From NCBI GenBank assembly GCA_022823665.1, contig JAJEHN010000029.1, forward strand, positions 45,976 to 109,975: 64,000 nt of DNA. Reading direction: 5' to 3'. Below the pieces are notes generated by a model, which did no database searches, had not been told where the DNA came from, and was given only the letters and a program-made list of their open reading frames with translations. The DNA comes from Thermoanaerobaculia bacterium (GTDB lineage: Bacteria > Acidobacteriota > Thermoanaerobaculia > Multivoradales > Multivoraceae). This document shows, piece by piece, positions 37,630-45,849 of the stretch. Numbering within the stretch: position 1 is the stretch's first letter; the number at the start of each line of letters is the position of its first letter. Position numbers and translations under genes: made by a program.

Positions 37630-39045
37630 CTACGCCCTGCCGCCCGCGAGCCGCCGGTACTCATCCTCCAGCACCCACAACCGATCCTGCCCCCAGGCCG
37701 CCACCGACCCCACCCGAAACGAAGGCACGCCCCAAAGCCCGAGATCAAACAACTCCTCCCGGTTCCGCTCCGCCTCCTCCCGCCAGGCTGGATCATCCAG
37801 GTAGCCACGTCCCTCCGACCAGTCCAACCCCGCCTCCTCGACGATCCGCTTCAACCCCCGATCCGAACCCGCATCGACGGCCTGCGAGAACACCAGGGTC
37901 ATGAACGACCGGAAGTACTCGATGCCCTTGCCCTGCTCGATCGCCCACGGCAGCAGCGAGTAACCCCGCTCGACCGGCTTGCCCACCGGGTCGGAGATAG
38001 GCCCGAACTGAACGCCGTTCCGCCGCGCCTCGCGTGCCGCGTCGAGCAGGATGTAGACGCGCTTCGACCGCTTCACCGGCAGGCCGCGCATGACCATCGG
38101 CAGGACGAACCGGATCCGCAGGTTGACGCCGAACGCCTCGGCGAGCCGGATCACCCGCTCGGTCGATATCCAGGTGTACGGGCTCCTGAACGACGCGAAG
38201 AAGTGGAGGTCTGGAAGGTCTGCCGCTTCAAGGGCGTCAGCCGGAACCGGCTCCTCGAGCAGCCGCGGCTGCGCGTAGATCGGCGCGATGGCCCCATGCT
38301 CCACTGTTGGTGCCCCGCCTGTCGGTGCGCCGGCCTTTCGGCCGGCATCCGCGTCGTCTCCCGCTCGCCGCGCCCCCAGATCGGCCAACCGCTCCTCCAG
38401 GTAAGCCAGCCGATCAATCCCCCAGGTCCACTCGCCACCATAGAAACAGGTGCCGCCCAGGTAGTGGCCCAACTCCGCGCGCCGCGCGGTCCCGGCACGA
38501 AGCGCAGTCCGCACCGACGCTTCACACTGGGTGCGCCGGCCTTCTGGCCGGCTTCCGGAAAGGTCCGCCCCATCCAACTCGCTCTGCCACAGCGCCCTGC
38601 CCAGCGTCACCGCGGCCTCGAGCGTGTTGCGGCCTCCCGCCTCCTCGGGCGTCGGCAGAGTCGCGACCAGCTGCTGCTGAACATCGAGCACCGGTTCAGC
38701 GCTCGGCGGCGCCGCGGCCGTCGGATGCAAACCCGCCTTCTCCGCCAACCGCCGCGCATCTACCAGCGAGTACGACTCCAGCAGCGCCCGCGCCGGCGCC
38801 GCCCAGTCCTCCGGCGGCTCCACCAGCCAGGTCACGACCTCGACCTCGTAGCGCTCCTGCAGCTTCGCCAGCGCCTGAGCCAGCAGATGCGAGTACGGAT
38901 CGTCGACCTGGTGAAAGAACTCGATCCGATGCGGCTCCCCCTTCCGCCGCCGCTCCCGCTCAGCCCGCGCCCGCGCCTTGTCGCGTCGCCGCTCGTCCAG
39001 GAGATGAGTCGAGAACTGCTTAGAGGCGAAGGACTTGATCGACAT
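37630..39045 (-). CDS. Tandem DsbA/HCCA-isomerase-like thioredoxin-fold protein
   Basis: A 471-residue protein with two thioredoxin-like DSBA domains: the first opens at IEFFHQVDDPYSHLLAQALAKL, in two parts, and the second at LHFFASFRSPYTWIST. Neither has a CxxC, so it resembles 2-hydroxychromene-2-carboxylate isomerase or glutathione-transferase kappa relatives. The C-terminal block LGLWGVPSFRVG fits that family. Two repeat fragments are translated within it: GSRPEGRRTQC (38523-38560) and AGRKAGAPTG (38321-38346). ATG 39045 has AGGGAG upstream. Activity unknown. Confidence 0.8.
   Translation of the reverse strand: MSIKSFASKQFSTHLLDERRRDKARARAERERRRKGEPHRIEFFHQVDDPYSHLLAQALAKLQERYEVEVVTWLVEPPEDWAAPARALLESYSLVDARRLAEKAGLHPTAAAPPSAEPVLDVQQQLVATLPTPEEAGGRNTLEAAVTLGRALWQSELDGADLSGSRPEGRRTQCEASVRTALRAGTARRAELGHYLGGTCFYGGEWTWGIDRLAYLEERLADLGARRAGDDADAGRKAGAPTGGAPTVEHGAIAPIYAQPRLLEEPVPADALEAADLPDLHFFASFRSPYTWISTERVIRLAEAFGVNLRIRFVLPMVMRGLPVKRSKRVYILLDAAREARRNGVQFGPISDPVGKPVERGYSLLPWAIEQGKGIEYFRSFMTLVFSQAVDAGSDRGLKRIVEEAGLDWSEGRGYLDDPAWREEAERNREELFDLGLWGVPSFRVGSVAAWGQDRLWVLEDEYRRLAGGRA
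38321..38346. repeat. Palindromic element fragment inside a coding region
   Basis: GTCGGTGC followed by GCCGGCC-TTTC-GGCCGGC, the third end variant of the family. It encodes part of a linker between the two thioredoxin-like domains of the 37630-39045 gene. Confidence 0.75.
38523..38560. repeat. Palindromic element fragment inside a coding region
   Basis: CACTGGGTGC + GCCGGCC-TTCT-GGCCGGC, followed by TTCCGG. It lies in-frame within the first thioredoxin-like domain of the 37630-39045 gene and adds about a dozen residues. Confidence 0.8.
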
Positions 39046-39082
39046 AGAGGCTCCCTGGTGCCGTATGACGGCGAGGCTATCT

Positions 39083-39220
39083 CCGGGTGCGCGGGTCTTC
39101 TGACCCGCTGCCGCCGAAGGCGGCGTTGAAATCGTCGCCGGCTCCGCCGGCGGCCGCTTTGCTCCGGGCTCCACCGCTCCGCGGCTCCGCCCGGGCGGGT
39201 CAGAAGACCCGCGCACCCAG
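39083..39220. repeat. Palindromic mosaic element, full copy
   Basis: A 138-bp copy with both ends, nearly identical over its length to the 37489 copy. The left end is CCGGGTGC instead of CTGGGTGC; the right end is intact (GCACCCAG). It is upstream of the DsbA-like gene's start and could affect its promoter. Confidence 0.9.
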
Positions 39221-39270
39221 CGGAAGTGGGGAGAGCTCACACTCGGCGGACCATGCCTTAGGCTTGGCGC

Positions 39271-39390
39271 ATGTCGAATACTGACGACCGGAAGCCATCC
39301 CTTGCAGAGGTTCTCTCGCGGCTCTCCCCGCTGGAAGAGGACTTCCCGAACATCGAGGATCCTCCGGTCGAGCCGGAGGAGATCCTCTGA
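39271..39390 (+). CDS. Small acidic protein, antitoxin-tail-like
   Basis: A 39-residue protein (start MSNTDDRKPSLAEVL, end EDPPVEPEEIL). The acidic, proline-rich C-terminus with DFPNIEDPP resembles the toxin-neutralising tail of VapB-type antitoxins, but the DNA-binding half and a PIN toxin are missing. It may be a remnant or a free-standing small protein. It is followed after 70 bp by a HigA-like gene. Confidence 0.45.
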   Translation: MSNTDDRKPSLAEVLSRLSPLEEDFPNIEDPPVEPEEIL

Positions 39391-39460
39391 CTCGGCGGAG
39401 GATTGGAGCGGCTGATGTCAGAAGCAGCGGAAGCGTTGACCGAGGAGCCGGAGCTCACTC

Positions 39461-39766
39461 TTGATCGAGAAAGACACCGAACTCGTTCACGGAAGCGGGA
39501 ACGTCTTCCGAGACTTCGGTGACCCCGAGGCCGACCTGAAGCAGGCCAAGGCCGTCCTTGCTGCGAGGATCATCACGGTGTTGGACGACCGCGGTCTCGC
39601 CGTGCGCAAGGCGGCGAGTCTCACCGGGTTTGCGGCGGCGGATTTCTCCCGCATCCGCAACGCCGACCTCGGGCGCTTCACGCTGGATCGGCTGATGAAG
39701 ATGTTGGCCGCGCTGGACGCCAACGCCAGAATCACCGTCAAGGTTGACCTGTCTGGGCCGGCCTAA
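39461..39766 (+). CDS. HigA-like XRE antitoxin
   Basis: A 101-residue helix-turn-helix protein: HGSGNVFRDFGDPEADLKQAK, then VRKAASLTGFAAADFSRIRNADLGRFTLDRLMKMLAALD in two helices and wing. The block FSRIRNADLGRFT is typical of XRE antitoxins paired with HigB/RelE-like toxins. The only usable start is TTG 39461, since a stop precedes it in frame. No toxin gene is found beside it; the preceding bases hold no HigB. Probably an orphan or remnant regulator. Confidence 0.75.
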   Translation: MIEKDTELVHGSGNVFRDFGDPEADLKQAKAVLAARIITVLDDRGLAVRKAASLTGFAAADFSRIRNADLGRFTLDRLMKMLAALDANARITVKVDLSGPA

Positions 39767-39834
39767 GTAGCCGCGTCGAGTTCCGGCTGGGCTAGCCTGC
39801 TGACGCTCCCTGCGGAACTCGCCTGCCGCGTGGC

Positions 39835-39931
39835 GTCGCAATCGTCGCCGGCTTCGCCGGCGGCCGCTTTGATCCGGGCTCCACCGCTCCGCGGCTCCGC
39901 CCGGGGCGGGTCAGAAGACCCGCGCACCCAG
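39835..39931. repeat. Palindromic mosaic element, right half
   Basis: Starts within the TCGCCGGC-TTC-GCCGGCG hairpin and runs through the CCGGGC...GCCCGG stem to an intact right end (GCGGGTC-AGAA-GACCCGC, GCACCCAG). The left end is absent. Confidence 0.85.
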
Positions 39932-39953
39932 CGGAACCCGGTGGCCGGGGTCG

Positions 39954-40259
39954 CTAGACCTCCGCGGACGGGTGGAGGACAGCAGCGCCGTCGACCTTCT
40001 CGACATCCCGTGTTGCGGAAATGATCGCCTCGCCGAGGCTTTCCGCTTCCCGGTCGAAGTCGATGTACTGAACGCCATCCACTCGGCCGACGGTCGCGTC
40101 GTCGCAGCCGGCTTCGAAGAGGGCGTCGATTGTCGGTTCGGCTTGCAGGTCGATGCCCTCGACGATCAGGGTGAAGTGGTGGACCGGCATCGGTGGCACT
40201 CGCGTCAGCTCTGGCCTTCGAACGTGCGTCTTCGCTGCATGTACGGTGACTTGCTTCAT
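39954..40259 (-). pseudogene. Chimeric antitoxin remnant (Phd N-terminus joined to a truncated antitoxin)
   Basis: The 101-codon frame starts MKQVTVHAAKTH, the opening of Phd/YefM antitoxins, but the rest of Phd is missing. From MPVHHFTLIVEGIDLQAEPT (codon 24) it follows a different antitoxin-like family with FEAGCDDATVGRVDGVQYIDFDREA, whose usual C-terminal HTH is also missing (it stops at LHPSAEV). ATG 40190 would give the second part alone (78 residues). Two deletions at this spot are the simplest reading. Confidence 0.5.
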
Positions 40260-40289
40260 GGCGAGTGACCGTAGACTACGCGGAGGAGC

Positions 40290-41135
40290 ATGCGGTCCCC
40301 AGCTCTCTGTCGGAGGTTCAGCCTCCTGTGCGTCGCCACGGTGTCGCTCGCCGGCATCGCAGCCACGGCAGCGCAAGCCCAGCCGGACCCAGGCACGACC
40401 TTCCGCGACTGCGACGTCTGCCCCGAGATGGTCGTCGTGCCGGCCGGCTCCTTCGTCATGGGCTCGCCGCCGGACGAGCCCGGGCGCTACGACGACGAGG
40501 GGCCGGCGCACGAGGTGACGATCGCGGAGCCCTTCGCGATCGGCGTCCGCGAGGTGACGTTCGAGGAGTGGGACGCCTGCGTCGCGGCCGGCGGCTGCGA
40601 GGGCTACGAGGCGGGCGACGAGGGCCGCGGCCGCGGCAGCTATCCCGTGCTCAACGCGAACTGGGACAACGCGCGCGCCTATGTCTTCTGGCTGACCGCG
40701 GTGACCGGCGAGGCGTACCGCCTGCCCAGCGAGGCGGAGTGGGAGTACGCGGCCCGCGCCGGCACGTCGACGCGCTATAGCTGGGGCGACGAACCGAGCG
40801 CGGAACACGCGAACGGCGAGCAGGACCACGGCTGGCCCGACGATGGCCACCGGCACACGGCGCCGGTCGGGTCGTTCGAGGCGAACGCGTTCGGGCTCCA
40901 CGACGTTCACGGCAACGTCTGGGAGTGGACCGCCGACTGCTGGAACGACAGCTACGAGGGCGCGCCGACGGACGGCTCGGCCTGGCTCGACGGCGACTGT
41001 GTCGGCCGCGTCACCCGGGGCGGCGCCTACAACGGTGGCCCGGGCTATCTGCGTTCCGCGATGCGGCTCAAGATCTACTCGCGATTTCGGAGCTACTTCA
41101 TCGGCTTCCGGGTGGCACGGTCGGTCGCTCCCTGA
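40290..41135 (+). CDS. Exported SUMF1-domain protein without catalytic cysteines
   Basis: A 281-residue protein with a signal peptide (RFSLLCVATVSLAGIAATAAQA) and an FGE-sulfatase fold: MVVVPAGSFVMGSPPDEPGRYDDEGP, in parts, then RLPSEAEWEYAARAG, NAFGLHDVHGNVWEWTADCW and VTRGGAYNGGPGYLRSAMR. The position of the two catalytic cysteines of true FGEs is occupied by NGGPGYL, so it should not make formylglycine in the known way. Such proteins may bind ligands or activate other substrates. ATG 40290. Confidence 0.85.
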   Translation: MRSPALCRRFSLLCVATVSLAGIAATAAQAQPDPGTTFRDCDVCPEMVVVPAGSFVMGSPPDEPGRYDDEGPAHEVTIAEPFAIGVREVTFEEWDACVAAGGCEGYEAGDEGRGRGSYPVLNANWDNARAYVFWLTAVTGEAYRLPSEAEWEYAARAGTSTRYSWGDEPSAEHANGEQDHGWPDDGHRHTAPVGSFEANAFGLHDVHGNVWEWTADCWNDSYEGAPTDGSAWLDGDCVGRVTRGGAYNGGPGYLRSAMRLKIYSRFRSYFIGFRVARSVAP

Positions 41136-41156
41136 CTGGCTGCACCGGGGTGCCAT

Positions 41157-41345
41157 AGGGCCGGCCAGAAGGCCGGCGCACCGACAGTCGGACTGCGATG
41201 GGGTGCCGGCCAGGAGGCCGGCGCTACACGCCGCAAGGTCGCCGGCCTGCGGCCGGCGCGATTACCTGGCCGCCTCCGGCGGCAGCGGGTCAGAAGACCC
41301 GCGCACCCAGCGGAAGTAAACCGGCCGGCGCACCGACGGTCGGAC
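41157..41345. repeat. Cluster of palindromic elements with a third end type
   Basis: Two copies of the GCACCGAC...TCGGAC end follow GGCCGGCC-type hairpins (41160-41191 and 41321-41345), and between them is a right half with GCGGGTC-AGAA-GACCCGC, GCACCCAG ending at 41310. The 391-bp gap before the TonB receptor holds these repeats, then leader and promoter sequence; no gene is seen. Confidence 0.75.
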
Positions 41346-41407
41346 TATCCAACCGGTTGGATCCCCGCGCCTCCAGATGCCGCGGGCGGAGCGGCTGTGC
41401 TAACTTT

Positions 41408-41422
41408 TCCAACAGCGTTTCA
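41408..41422. promoter_or_regulatory. Possible TetR-type half-site upstream of TonB receptor
   Basis: TCCAAC-AGC-GTTTCA shares an 11-base stretch (TGAAACGCTGT on the minus strand) with the dyad upstream of the 18343 receptor. Only one half-site is good, so the call is weak. Confidence 0.3.
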
Positions 41423-41527
41423 AGTCGGCTATCCGCGCGATAGCTCCCCACCGAGCCGATCAACACTCCGGCTCTCGTCGAGCGCGGGGTGAGTGAACCC
41501 ATAACCACTGCTTGGGGAGACTGCGCC

Positions 41528-44293
41528 ATGAAGAAGCGACTCGGAAACGGTTTGACGTACGCCGGCATCGCCGCCCTGGCTGTCCTTCTCTGCGCCGGCG
41601 CCGCCTGGGCGCAGAACGGACCATCCGTCCAGGGGACGATCACCGAGACGGAATCGGGCGCCCTGCTCCCGGGCGCCGAGGTGTCGCTTGACGGCACGCC
41701 ATACCGCACCCGCTCGGGCAGCGACGGCCGCTACCGGCTCGACGGCGTGCCCGCCGGCGACTACACGCTCGTCGTGAGCTACGTCGGCTTCGAGGACTTC
41801 GAGACCAGCGTCACGGTCGCGGCCGGGGAAACCGTCAGCCTGGCGATCGAGCTCGACGCCCGTTACGAGTTCGACGAAGAGATCGTCGTGCAGGCGGTCC
41901 GCTTCGGCCAGAGCAAGGCGCTGAACGAACAGAAGGAGGCCGTCAACATCAAGAACGTCCTCTCCGAGGAGCAGATCCAGAGCTTCCCCGACCTGAACAC
42001 CGCGGAAGTCCTGCAACGCGTCGCCGGCATCGGCATCCAGCGCGACAGTGGAGAAGGCCGGTTCGTCTCCATGCGGGGCACGCCGTCGGCGATGACCAAC
42101 GTGACGGTGAACGGCCACCAGGTCGGCTACTCGAACACGGAGAACCGGATGGTCGAGCTCGACGTCATCTCGGCGGCGCAGCTCTCCGGCATCGAGGTGA
42201 CCAAGGTGCTCACCCCGGACATGGACGCCGACTCGATCGGCGGTTCGATCAACCTGAAGACGCGGAGCGCGTTCGACCAGCCGGAGGGCGTGACGAACTT
42301 CACCCTGGGCGTGGGCGACAACTCGATCGCCGACGGCACCCACTCGCGCTCGTCGTTCAACTACTCGACCGTTGGTGGCGCCAACCAGAACCTCGGGTTC
42401 TCGATCGGCGTCAACTTCGCCCGCACGGCGGCCGAGCGCCACAACAACGAGCAACGGTGGGGAGACCGTGAGACCGTCGGCGGGGTCGACCTGCCGCTCG
42501 CGCTGAGGAACTCGGAGGTCCAGTTCTCGGCCAACAACCGCGACCGCTACGGCGCGAACGCGCGCCTCGAGGTCCGGATCGACGACGACAACAAGCTCGA
42601 CTTCAGCGTCGTGCAGAACTTCCGCGAGGACGACCAGGACCGGCAGATCACGCGGATCCGCTGGGACCGCGGCGACTACATCAGCGCCACGGAAGTCGAG
42701 GGCCTGCGGCTCGTCAAGTCCCTGCACGACCGGCTCGAAGAGCAGGAGAGCACGACCTACAGCGTCGCCGGCGAGCATCGCCTGGGCCTGACCCTGCTCG
42801 ACTTCAGCCTGTCGACGAGTTCCGCCTTCACCAAGAAGCCGGACGGCCAGTTGAGGCCCGAGTTCCAGGCTCGCGGCTACGACCTGGACATCGTCGACGT
42901 CGGCGGCAAGGCGCCGCGCTGGGATCCGAACCGGATGGACATCCACGCGAGCAACGCGTTCGAGTTCGACATCGTCGACGAGAAGTTCGAGAACACGACG
43001 AGCACGATCGACGCCCTGACGCTGGACATCACCAGGCCGATGCAGTGGAACAGCGATACCGGCGAGTTCAAGATGGGCGCGAAGCTCCGCGCGCTGAACA
43101 AGGAACGCGCCGACCTGCGCTCGCGCTGGAGATGGCGGGGCGACGACCTGTACCTGAGCCAGTTCGAGGGAAGCGACTCCACGATCACCGAGGGCGGCTA
43201 CAACATCGGCCGCGTGTACAACCGCGAGGCCTTCCGCTCCTTCTTCTACGCGAACCAGGGGCCGGGCGCCTTCGAGGAGCAGGTCCGCAACGACGTGAAC
43301 CTGGGCGAGCCGTACAACGCCGAGGAGGACATCACCAGCGTCTACGCGATGACCACCCAGGACTACGGCCGGCTGACCATGCTGATGGGCGTCCGGGCCG
43401 AGTTCAACGAGCTCGACTACACCGGCGCGAACCTCGTGGTCAACGACGACGACGTGATCAGCAACACGCAGGAGAACGTGGCGCGGTCCTACGACTTCGT
43501 CTACCCCAACCTGCAGTTCCGCTATCGCCTCGACCCGCAGACCAATCTGAGGGCCGCGTACACGCGCGGCATGGCCCGGCCCAACTTCTGGGATTCCATG
43601 CCGTTCTCCTACACCCACACGGACGACGAGGAGATCATCCGCGGCAACCCGTACCTCGAGCCGGCGATCTCGGACAACCTCGACTTCCTGGTCGAGCACT
43701 TCCTGCCGAATGTCGGGATCATCTCGGGCGGCGTGTTCCTCAAGAGCATCGACGACTTCAACTTCGTCACCGCGACCACGCAGCGCGGCGGCCCCTTCGA
43801 CGGCTTCGACGTGGAGTCGCCGGTCAACGGCGGCAACGCCGAGCTGATGGGGATCGAGGTCGCCTGGGAGCAGCAGTGGAACTCGGGCTTCGGCATCTAC
43901 GCGAACTACACGTACACCAACGTGCTGAGCATCGACCTGGGCGAACAGACCGACCGGGACGACATCGACGTGCTGCCGGAACAGCGTGAGCGGCTGGGCA
44001 ACCTGGCGCTCATCTACGAGAAGAACCGGATCCTGACCCGGCTCGCCCTCAACATGAACGGCAGGTGGATGACCGAGGTCGGCGAGTCCGCCGACTACGA
44101 CGAGTGGAACGACTCGGCGATGTACCTCGACTACTCGTTCACCTACCTCTTCGACAGCGGCCTCGAGCTGTTCCTCCAGGCCAACAACCTGACCGAAGAG
44201 GTGGTCTACCTGTACCTCGGCGTCGGCAGCCGGTCCTCCGAGCACAACATCACCGGCCGGACCTTCAACGCCGGCATGCGCTGGTCGTTCTAA
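41528..44293 (+). CDS. TonB-dependent receptor (CarboxypepD_reg, large-barrel type)
   Basis: A 921-residue outer-membrane receptor. Signal peptide to about residue 30, CarboxypepD_reg-like domain (GTITETESGALLPGAEVSLDG), then EIVVQAVRFGQSKALNEQKEA, a plug with FPDLNTAEVLQRVAGIGIQRD and VTKVLTPDMDADSIGGSINLKTR, and a barrel ending FNAGMRWSF. The NLKTR-type plug ending resembles the Caulobacter-type (TIGR01782) receptors linked to complex carbohydrates. ATG 41528 follows GGGGAGAC. It heads the secreted-enzyme locus; a sulfated glycan ligand is a reasonable guess. Confidence 0.9.
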   Translation: MKKRLGNGLTYAGIAALAVLLCAGAAWAQNGPSVQGTITETESGALLPGAEVSLDGTPYRTRSGSDGRYRLDGVPAGDYTLVVSYVGFEDFETSVTVAAGETVSLAIELDARYEFDEEIVVQAVRFGQSKALNEQKEAVNIKNVLSEEQIQSFPDLNTAEVLQRVAGIGIQRDSGEGRFVSMRGTPSAMTNVTVNGHQVGYSNTENRMVELDVISAAQLSGIEVTKVLTPDMDADSIGGSINLKTRSAFDQPEGVTNFTLGVGDNSIADGTHSRSSFNYSTVGGANQNLGFSIGVNFARTAAERHNNEQRWGDRETVGGVDLPLALRNSEVQFSANNRDRYGANARLEVRIDDDNKLDFSVVQNFREDDQDRQITRIRWDRGDYISATEVEGLRLVKSLHDRLEEQESTTYSVAGEHRLGLTLLDFSLSTSSAFTKKPDGQLRPEFQARGYDLDIVDVGGKAPRWDPNRMDIHASNAFEFDIVDEKFENTTSTIDALTLDITRPMQWNSDTGEFKMGAKLRALNKERADLRSRWRWRGDDLYLSQFEGSDSTITEGGYNIGRVYNREAFRSFFYANQGPGAFEEQVRNDVNLGEPYNAEEDITSVYAMTTQDYGRLTMLMGVRAEFNELDYTGANLVVNDDDVISNTQENVARSYDFVYPNLQFRYRLDPQTNLRAAYTRGMARPNFWDSMPFSYTHTDDEEIIRGNPYLEPAISDNLDFLVEHFLPNVGIISGGVFLKSIDDFNFVTATTQRGGPFDGFDVESPVNGGNAELMGIEVAWEQQWNSGFGIYANYTYTNVLSIDLGEQTDRDDIDVLPEQRERLGNLALIYEKNRILTRLALNMNGRWMTEVGESADYDEWNDSAMYLDYSFTYLFDSGLELFLQANNLTEEVVYLYLGVGSRSSEHNITGRTFNAGMRWSF

Positions 44294-45849
44294 CGAGCCC
44301 TTCCCTCCACCCCCTCGACTACCTGATCATCGGGGCGAGCCTCGTCCTGTCGGTCGGTGTCGGCGTCCGCTTCGCGAAGGCCCAGTCGACGATGTCGAAG
44401 TACTTCGCCGCCGGCCGCAACGTGCCGGTGTGGGCGATCGGCCTGTCGATCTTCGCGACGCTGATCAGCAGCCTCACCTTCCTGGCCTACCCGGGCGACG
44501 GCTTCGCCGGCAATTGGGTGCGCCTGGTGCAGGGGCTCATGGTGCCGATCGTCGTGCTGCTCGGCATCGGCTTCATCGTGCCGATGTACCGCAAGGTGAT
44601 CGGGCTCAGCGCCTACGAGTACTTCGAGCGCCGCTTCGGCTACCTCGCCCGGCTCTACGCCTCGCTGGCCTTCGTGCTGGCGCAGTTCGCCGGCATGGGC
44701 TCGGTGTTCTTCCTGCTGGCGCTGGCGGTCTCCAGCATGACCGGCATCGGCGTCGTGACGGTGGTCGTGGTCCTCGGCCTGGTGGTGACCGTCCTGACGC
44801 TGCTGGGCGGGATGGAGGCGGTCATCTGGCTCGACGTGATCCAGGGCGTGCTCCTCATCCTGGGCGGGCTCGTCGCGCTGCTCGTCATCGCGGTCAAGAT
44901 CGACGGCGGCCTCGGCCAGGTGTTCGCGGTCGCGGCCGCCGAGAACAAGGTGAGCCTCGGCTCGTTCGACTGGAACCTGGTCGAGCTGACCTTCTGGGTG
45001 ATGGCGATCAACGGCATCTTCTACGCCGTCCAGAAGTACGGCACGGACCAGACGATGGTGCAGCGCTATCTGACGGCCCGGTCGGACCGCGAGGCGATCC
45101 GGGCCTCGATCGGCGGCGTGCTGATGGTGGTGCCGGTGTGGGTGCTGTTCATGTTCATCGGCACCGCGCTCTACGCCTTCTACCAGGGGTCAGCGACCCT
45201 GCCCGACGGCCTGCGGGCCGACGCCGTGTTTCCGCACTTCATCCTGAACGAGATGCCGGCGGGCGTGATCGGCCTGATCATCGCGGCGCTGCTCGCCGCC
45301 GCGATCTCGTCGCTCGACTCGGACCTCAACTGCCTGGCGGCCGTGGCCGTCGACGACTACTACAAGAAACTCCGGCCCCGGAGCACCGAGCTGCAGCGGG
45401 TGCGCATGGGGAAGATCGTCGTCACGCTCTCCGGACTCGGCTCGATCGTCGTCGCGCTGATCTACGTCGCCGCCGGGGATGCCGGCGTGCTGGCGACCGT
45501 GTTCGCGCTCTACGCGATCTTCTCGGGCGGCATCGCGGGGATGTTCCTGCTCGGCATCTTCGTGCCGCGGGTGAACAGGGAGGGCCTCTATGTCGGCATC
45601 GGCGTCTGCGTGCTGTTCACGGCGGCGGCCCTGCTCACGTCGACCGAGTTCAGCCTCGGCGGTGAGCCGCGCATCCTGCTCGACCTCGGGCCGCTCAACT
45701 ACACGCAGCACAACTACATGCTCGGCGTCTACAGCCACATCGTCCTGTTCGGCGTCGCCTGGGCGGCGAGCTACTTCTTCCCGGCCCGGGAGGTGGACCG
45801 CAATCTGACCTATGCTGGCTGGAAAGACCGAAAGGCAGGCAGCGAATGA
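44281..45849 (+). CDS. Sodium:solute symporter (SSS family)
   Basis: A 12-14-helix transporter of the SSS family: HPLDYLIIGASLVLSVGVGV is helix 1, FAAGRNVPVWAIGLSIFATLISS contains the Na+-site helix, and YGTDQTMVQRYLTARSDREA is the conserved SSS loop. No ATG, GTG or TTG lies between the receptor's last codons and helix 1; the given start is a CTG overlapping the receptor stop, and ATG 44065 deep in the receptor gene is the only canonical upstream option. It probably imports the sugar or acid released by the neighbouring enzymes. Confidence 0.85.
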   Translation: MVVLTSPSLHPLDYLIIGASLVLSVGVGVRFAKAQSTMSKYFAAGRNVPVWAIGLSIFATLISSLTFLAYPGDGFAGNWVRLVQGLMVPIVVLLGIGFIVPMYRKVIGLSAYEYFERRFGYLARLYASLAFVLAQFAGMGSVFFLLALAVSSMTGIGVVTVVVVLGLVVTVLTLLGGMEAVIWLDVIQGVLLILGGLVALLVIAVKIDGGLGQVFAVAAAENKVSLGSFDWNLVELTFWVMAINGIFYAVQKYGTDQTMVQRYLTARSDREAIRASIGGVLMVVPVWVLFMFIGTALYAFYQGSATLPDGLRADAVFPHFILNEMPAGVIGLIIAALLAAAISSLDSDLNCLAAVAVDDYYKKLRPRSTELQRVRMGKIVVTLSGLGSIVVALIYVAAGDAGVLATVFALYAIFSGGIAGMFLLGIFVPRVNREGLYVGIGVCVLFTAAALLTSTEFSLGGEPRILLDLGPLNYTQHNYMLGVYSHIVLFGVAWAASYFFPAREVDRNLTYAGWKDRKAGSE

